A stretch of DNA of 64,000 nucleotides from Platycnemis pennipes (lineage: Eukaryota > Arthropoda > Insecta > Odonata > Platycnemididae): assembly GCA_933228895.1 (NCBI GenBank), contig OW121857.1, positions 2,418,001-2,482,000 on the forward strand. The letters are read 5' to 3'. Numbering within the stretch: position 1 is the first letter of the stretch; each line of letters begins with the position of its first letter. A program made the translations under genes and the position numbers. The notes under the pieces are model-generated. The model was given only the letters and a program-made list of their open reading frames with translations, had not been told where the DNA came from and ran no database searches. This document shows, piece by piece, positions 61,509-64,000 of the stretch.

Positions 61509-61987
61509 GACTAAAAGACCGCAACCCCTGATCGGAGCGGGAAAGAATTCCATGGCGTGTGTGAAGACTGAACATCTCCAATAAATAGATAAAGGTGGCG
61601 CCTAGATGTGCACCAATGAATAGTTTTTAATGCTTTTTGTTTTATTTTGCGAGACTGAGATCCCATTGGTTGTTTATTTGGATAGTATTAGCGGATTAGG
61701 AGAGTACGATATTCGGAAAAAAGAAGAGATAAAGGGCTGGGAAGAAATTGATAGATCATTTGAGGGAGGCAGAGGAGGTAAAATGAGAGATGGGTTGCAG
61801 CAGGAAGAGGAAAGTGAGGATTTGAGGAAGAACGAAAGTATGGAGAGATAACTGGATAGGGAGGATTAATGTATTTGTACTCATGAATCTCGAACTTTGA
61901 TCCATACTTGTCCATGTTCTGCGGTTTGATACTATTTTCCCCTTGTCCTTTCCTCTTATGCTGATCCACGTTCCGTCTCCGGGGCAG

Positions 61988-62158
61988 GGGGAGAACGTGA
62001 GCCTCGTGTGTATGTCCCCCAGCGAAAGACACCATCACCCAGATCGCCTTGGATACTTCTGGACCAAGAACAATGCCCTCTTGCCTTTGGTGCCTGGCAG
62101 GGAGGTCATGGAGGACCTCTATCCATCCGGAAGCATTCTGCACGTCTACAACGCCCAG
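61988..62158 (+). CDS. Exon 6 of the SEA-Ig gene: first part of Ig domain 2
   Basis: The acceptor TTCCGTCTCCGGGGCAG is preceded by a pyrimidine-rich tract from 61936, and the donor is CCCAG|GTAGGC. Exactly 57 codons, phase 0 at both ends. GENVSLVCMSPSERHHHPDR carries the first cysteine (residue 8) and LGYFWTKNNALLPL the invariant tryptophan (residue 25). SGSILHVYNAQ is the E-strand before the expected D-x-G-x-Y-x-C. The last cysteine must lie in the next exon, which I could not find before 64000. One NVS sequon is present. The exon joins smoothly to the linker PRAVTLHR of exon 5. Confidence 0.92.
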
Positions 62159-64000
62159 GTAGGCATGCATGCAACAAATGTCTTCCGGTTCTGCATCTGC
62201 ATTTAAGCAGAGGAATTTCAGATGCTCTGAGCGCTGCTGGTTCAATGTCGAGGCTCCGGCTTCGCTTACAATTATGCTTCAACACATATTTTGCAGATCA
62301 AGATTACAGAGGAATAATACAAGCGTTATCGCATTAAACTTGTGACCGGAATAATCATTATTACGTGCCTACTTGCAACATTACCGACTTGTATTATGTA
62401 AATATTATTAAAGAATTATTTTTTTACTATTGATATTAGTAACTTCCTCGAAGTGAAGACCAAAACAGTCAATTGCATTCTTTTCCTTCACTTTTATCTT
62501 ACAATAATGATATAATATGAAGAGGTTGGCCGAATGAAGAATCGAGTGGAGGGCTGCGTCAAACCAATCCTAGGATTGTTGAACGATGATGATGAAATAT
62601 TCTAAAACACGTATCACTTCTCATGGGTTAATTCCTGGCTGTTAAGAACCAATGCAAATGTACAGCCTTCTATTGGCTGGCGTGTGGCAATACTTATTGT
62701 TTTGTAGACATATAATTAATCAGAATCAATCTGCATGAATTAAAATTCCCATAATGTTTCATCCATTTGAGGATGGGAATTTCTAATCAGAAATGAAAAT
62801 ATATTCGGGTTTATGGGGTGTAGGCAACCCTAAGCTGTAAACTGTCACGTGAATCGCTTATGCATATATTTCCGTTACGATGGCTATCTGTAATAAAATA
62901 AATATTTGTGTACATACGCAATGAAGGCTATGGGTGTCTCTGCAGTATAACGTGCTTTTGGCGCCTTTTGTGTTGTTATAGGTACTTCATTTCTTTATTA
63001 TTGAAAACAAGTCGCTCGGCCATAATTCATGTCATGCATTTCAGCTTTTCATTAAACTTCCTTGTCATCGATCAGTAATATCACCAACGTGCTTGTCACT
63101 CTCAACAAGCAGAACCCGCAATTTATTTGCCAGCCGGCTTCACTACCGTTCGTGACTATTCTAGCTTCCAAGTCAAAAAGTCCTTTTATGACCTTTGTCA
63201 ATAAAAGTTTCGCATTGCCCGTTTTCCTTCCCCGAGATTTGTCGCTGGTTGGCAGAGTGTTTAAATGATTGAGGAATTTACGTGCTCGTGCAGGCGCTAC
63301 CAATGAATATTGTTCCCATGGAAATGCTGGACCACCGCAAGCCGAGAAACGCCCGGAGAGAGATCGTTGCGGAATCCCTCTGATCGTTGGACAAAGGAAT
63401 TCCTTCACTGGCCCTCGGAAAAGGGTCTTAAATCATCTGTTATCCTTAGCTTCTGAAAATTGAAAAAGCAGTATGCCTGCTACTACACAAAATAGGATTG
63501 CGGTCTGGAATACTAATGAGTTCTCAGAGACTCAGTGGCTGAATGTGATTTGCTCCTCTCATCGTGGAGACTGGCTCTTTCTGTGAGGGTCGGACAATTG
63601 TCAGGGGTAATGAGCGCAAGGCTATTTTGATTTTGAACAGGAATACATAGTTAGGAATACCTTGCTGCCAGGTAAAGACACATATCCACCGCCGTTTCCT
63701 TTTTCTCTTGGCACAGCTCTGAGAATGCGTGAACCTGGAAAACAGACATTCATTTATATCTTCAACTTATCCATCGAACACACTTTTCCATCCACACGTT
63801 TATATTTTTGTCGTAGACGCGTATTGACTAATATATTATTTTTTGCTCCTATCACATTTTTTGATTCCCCATCAAGAATGTTTGCGTCACAACTTTATAA
63901 GGAAAAAAGTCCTCATTTTGTTACTGTATTTTAAAAAATGCCACGTTTCCTGGCATTAGACTATCAATCCCCAAAGCAGTGGTGATGCACCGCATTATGG
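62159..64000 (+). other. Start of intron 6, no further exon seen
   Basis: No stretch with an acceptor followed by an Ig F/G-strand pattern (D-x-G-x-Y-x-C) was found on the + strand. Apart from the LINE tail at 62515-62605 it looks like unique intronic DNA. Confidence 0.55.
62515..62605 (+). mobile_element. Family A LINE, minimal 3' tail
   Basis: GAAGAGGTTGGCCGAATGAA, then GTGGAGGGCTGCGTCAAACC and AATCC are the final codons (W-R-A-A region) and stop of family A, as in 24740-24790 and (inverted) 31815-31870. Then comes a GATGATGATGA tail. It is one of the shortest recognisable LINE insertions in the window. Confidence 0.82.

Larger units (their letters stand above)
33255..61987 (+). other. Intron 5 (28.7 kb), the main transposon reservoir
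   Basis: Recognised elements inside are listed separately from 34987 to 61508. In 33260-34980, 36840-38500, 41015-43430, 43890-46730, 47205-51580, 55505-57525 and 57860-60995 I find no supported gene. They contain only short open frames, a (GA)n tract at 48060-48078, and poly(G) runs near 41800-41822, 43785-43840 and 58489-58507. No exon encoding an Ig F-strand cysteine was seen here. That fits exon 5 joining directly to exon 6. Confidence 0.7.
188..62158 (+). other. Large multi-exon host gene: SEA plus immunoglobulin-domain surface/matrix protein (partial)
   Basis: Six exons with good AG acceptors and GT donors join in one frame. Intron phases after exons 1 to 5 are 0, 2, 0, 2, 0, and each matches the start phase of the next exon. 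The joined product reads SEA domain (about 111 residues), one full Ig domain (about 98 residues), a proline-containing linker, then the first 55-60 residues of a second Ig domain. There are N-glycosylation sequons NVS, NLS, NIT, NHS and NVS, which fits an extracellular location. Exon 1 begins in mid-codon and exon 6 ends on a donor, so the signal peptide, any membrane segment and the C-terminus lie outside the window. SEA directly followed by Ig domains is the order in ADGRF5/GPR116-type adhesion receptors; perlecan-like proteoglycans also combine SEA and Ig. The assignment to either is inference. Confidence 0.85.

Noticed and set aside
61688..62245. 185-codon minus-strand open frame
   Set aside because: It is the antisense shadow of exon 6, whose + strand frame has the Ig pattern and splice sites.
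63265..63425. Possible next exon after CTCGTGCAG at about 63294
   Set aside because: Frames following this AG show no Ig F/G strand or cysteine pattern and no fitting donor, so not supported.
1..64000. CRISPR arrays, bacterial operons, rRNA genes
   Set aside because: No regularly spaced repeats, ribosome binding sites, polycistronic layout or rRNA sequence were seen; the window is intron-rich eukaryotic DNA.

Overview
The window is typical animal, most likely arthropod (probably insect), nuclear DNA. It is AT-rich and gene-poor, with canonical GT...AG introns and many decayed retrotransposons and DNA transposons of the kinds common in arthropod genomes. It carries no bacterial or organellar genes. 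Species cannot be fixed from the sequence alone.

One host gene on the + strand can be supported, and it runs through almost the whole window. Six internal exons were found (188-297, 19923-19987, 20098-20257, 22659-22792, 33047-33254, 61988-62158). They join with matching splice phases (0, 2, 0, 2, 0) into one uninterrupted reading frame of about 280 codons. Both ends of the gene lie outside the window. Exons 1-3 together make a SEA domain. Exons 4-5 make a complete immunoglobulin-like domain. Exon 6 is the first part of a second Ig domain. The product is therefore an extracellular or cell-surface glycoprotein with order SEA-Ig-Ig. That order is known from vertebrate ADGRF5/GPR116-type adhesion receptors, and SEA and Ig domains also occur together in perlecan-like matrix proteins. 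Which family it belongs to cannot be decided without the missing exons. Only 848 bases are coding; the introns measure 19.6, 0.11, 2.4, 10.3 and 28.7 kb.

The introns are a record of transposon insertions. Intron 1 holds a foldback element, a non-LTR retrotransposon (family B) and a separate 3' tail of the same family, a 139-bp palindromic MITE, a G-rich minisatellite and several short perfect hairpins. Intron 3 holds one copy (A) of a 0.54-kb element with inverted ends. Intron 4 holds tRNA-derived SINEs (one pair head to head) and three copies of a second non-LTR family (family A), one of them interrupted by an RNase-H-bearing LINE fragment flanked by a target-site duplication. Intron 5 holds a 200-bp tandem repeat, a hAT-like transposase relic, a second SINE copy, an internally deleted Jockey-like element, a nearly complete but dead mariner, a MITE, a PIF/Harbinger-like element with a MADF-like relic, a minus-strand family B LINE, a LINE 5' end, a foldback element, and the second copy (B) of the 0.54-kb element in inverted orientation.

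The observations I consider most worth following are: (i) the SEA-Ig gene itself, with a degenerate SEA cleavage site and an in-frame alternative donor; (ii) the inverted 0.54-kb copies that bracket exactly exons 4+5, a frame-neutral unit encoding one whole Ig domain; and (iii) a recurring CTGANGA-hairpin-GAAA motif at the centre of several unrelated foldback elements, which resembles a hammerhead ribozyme core.
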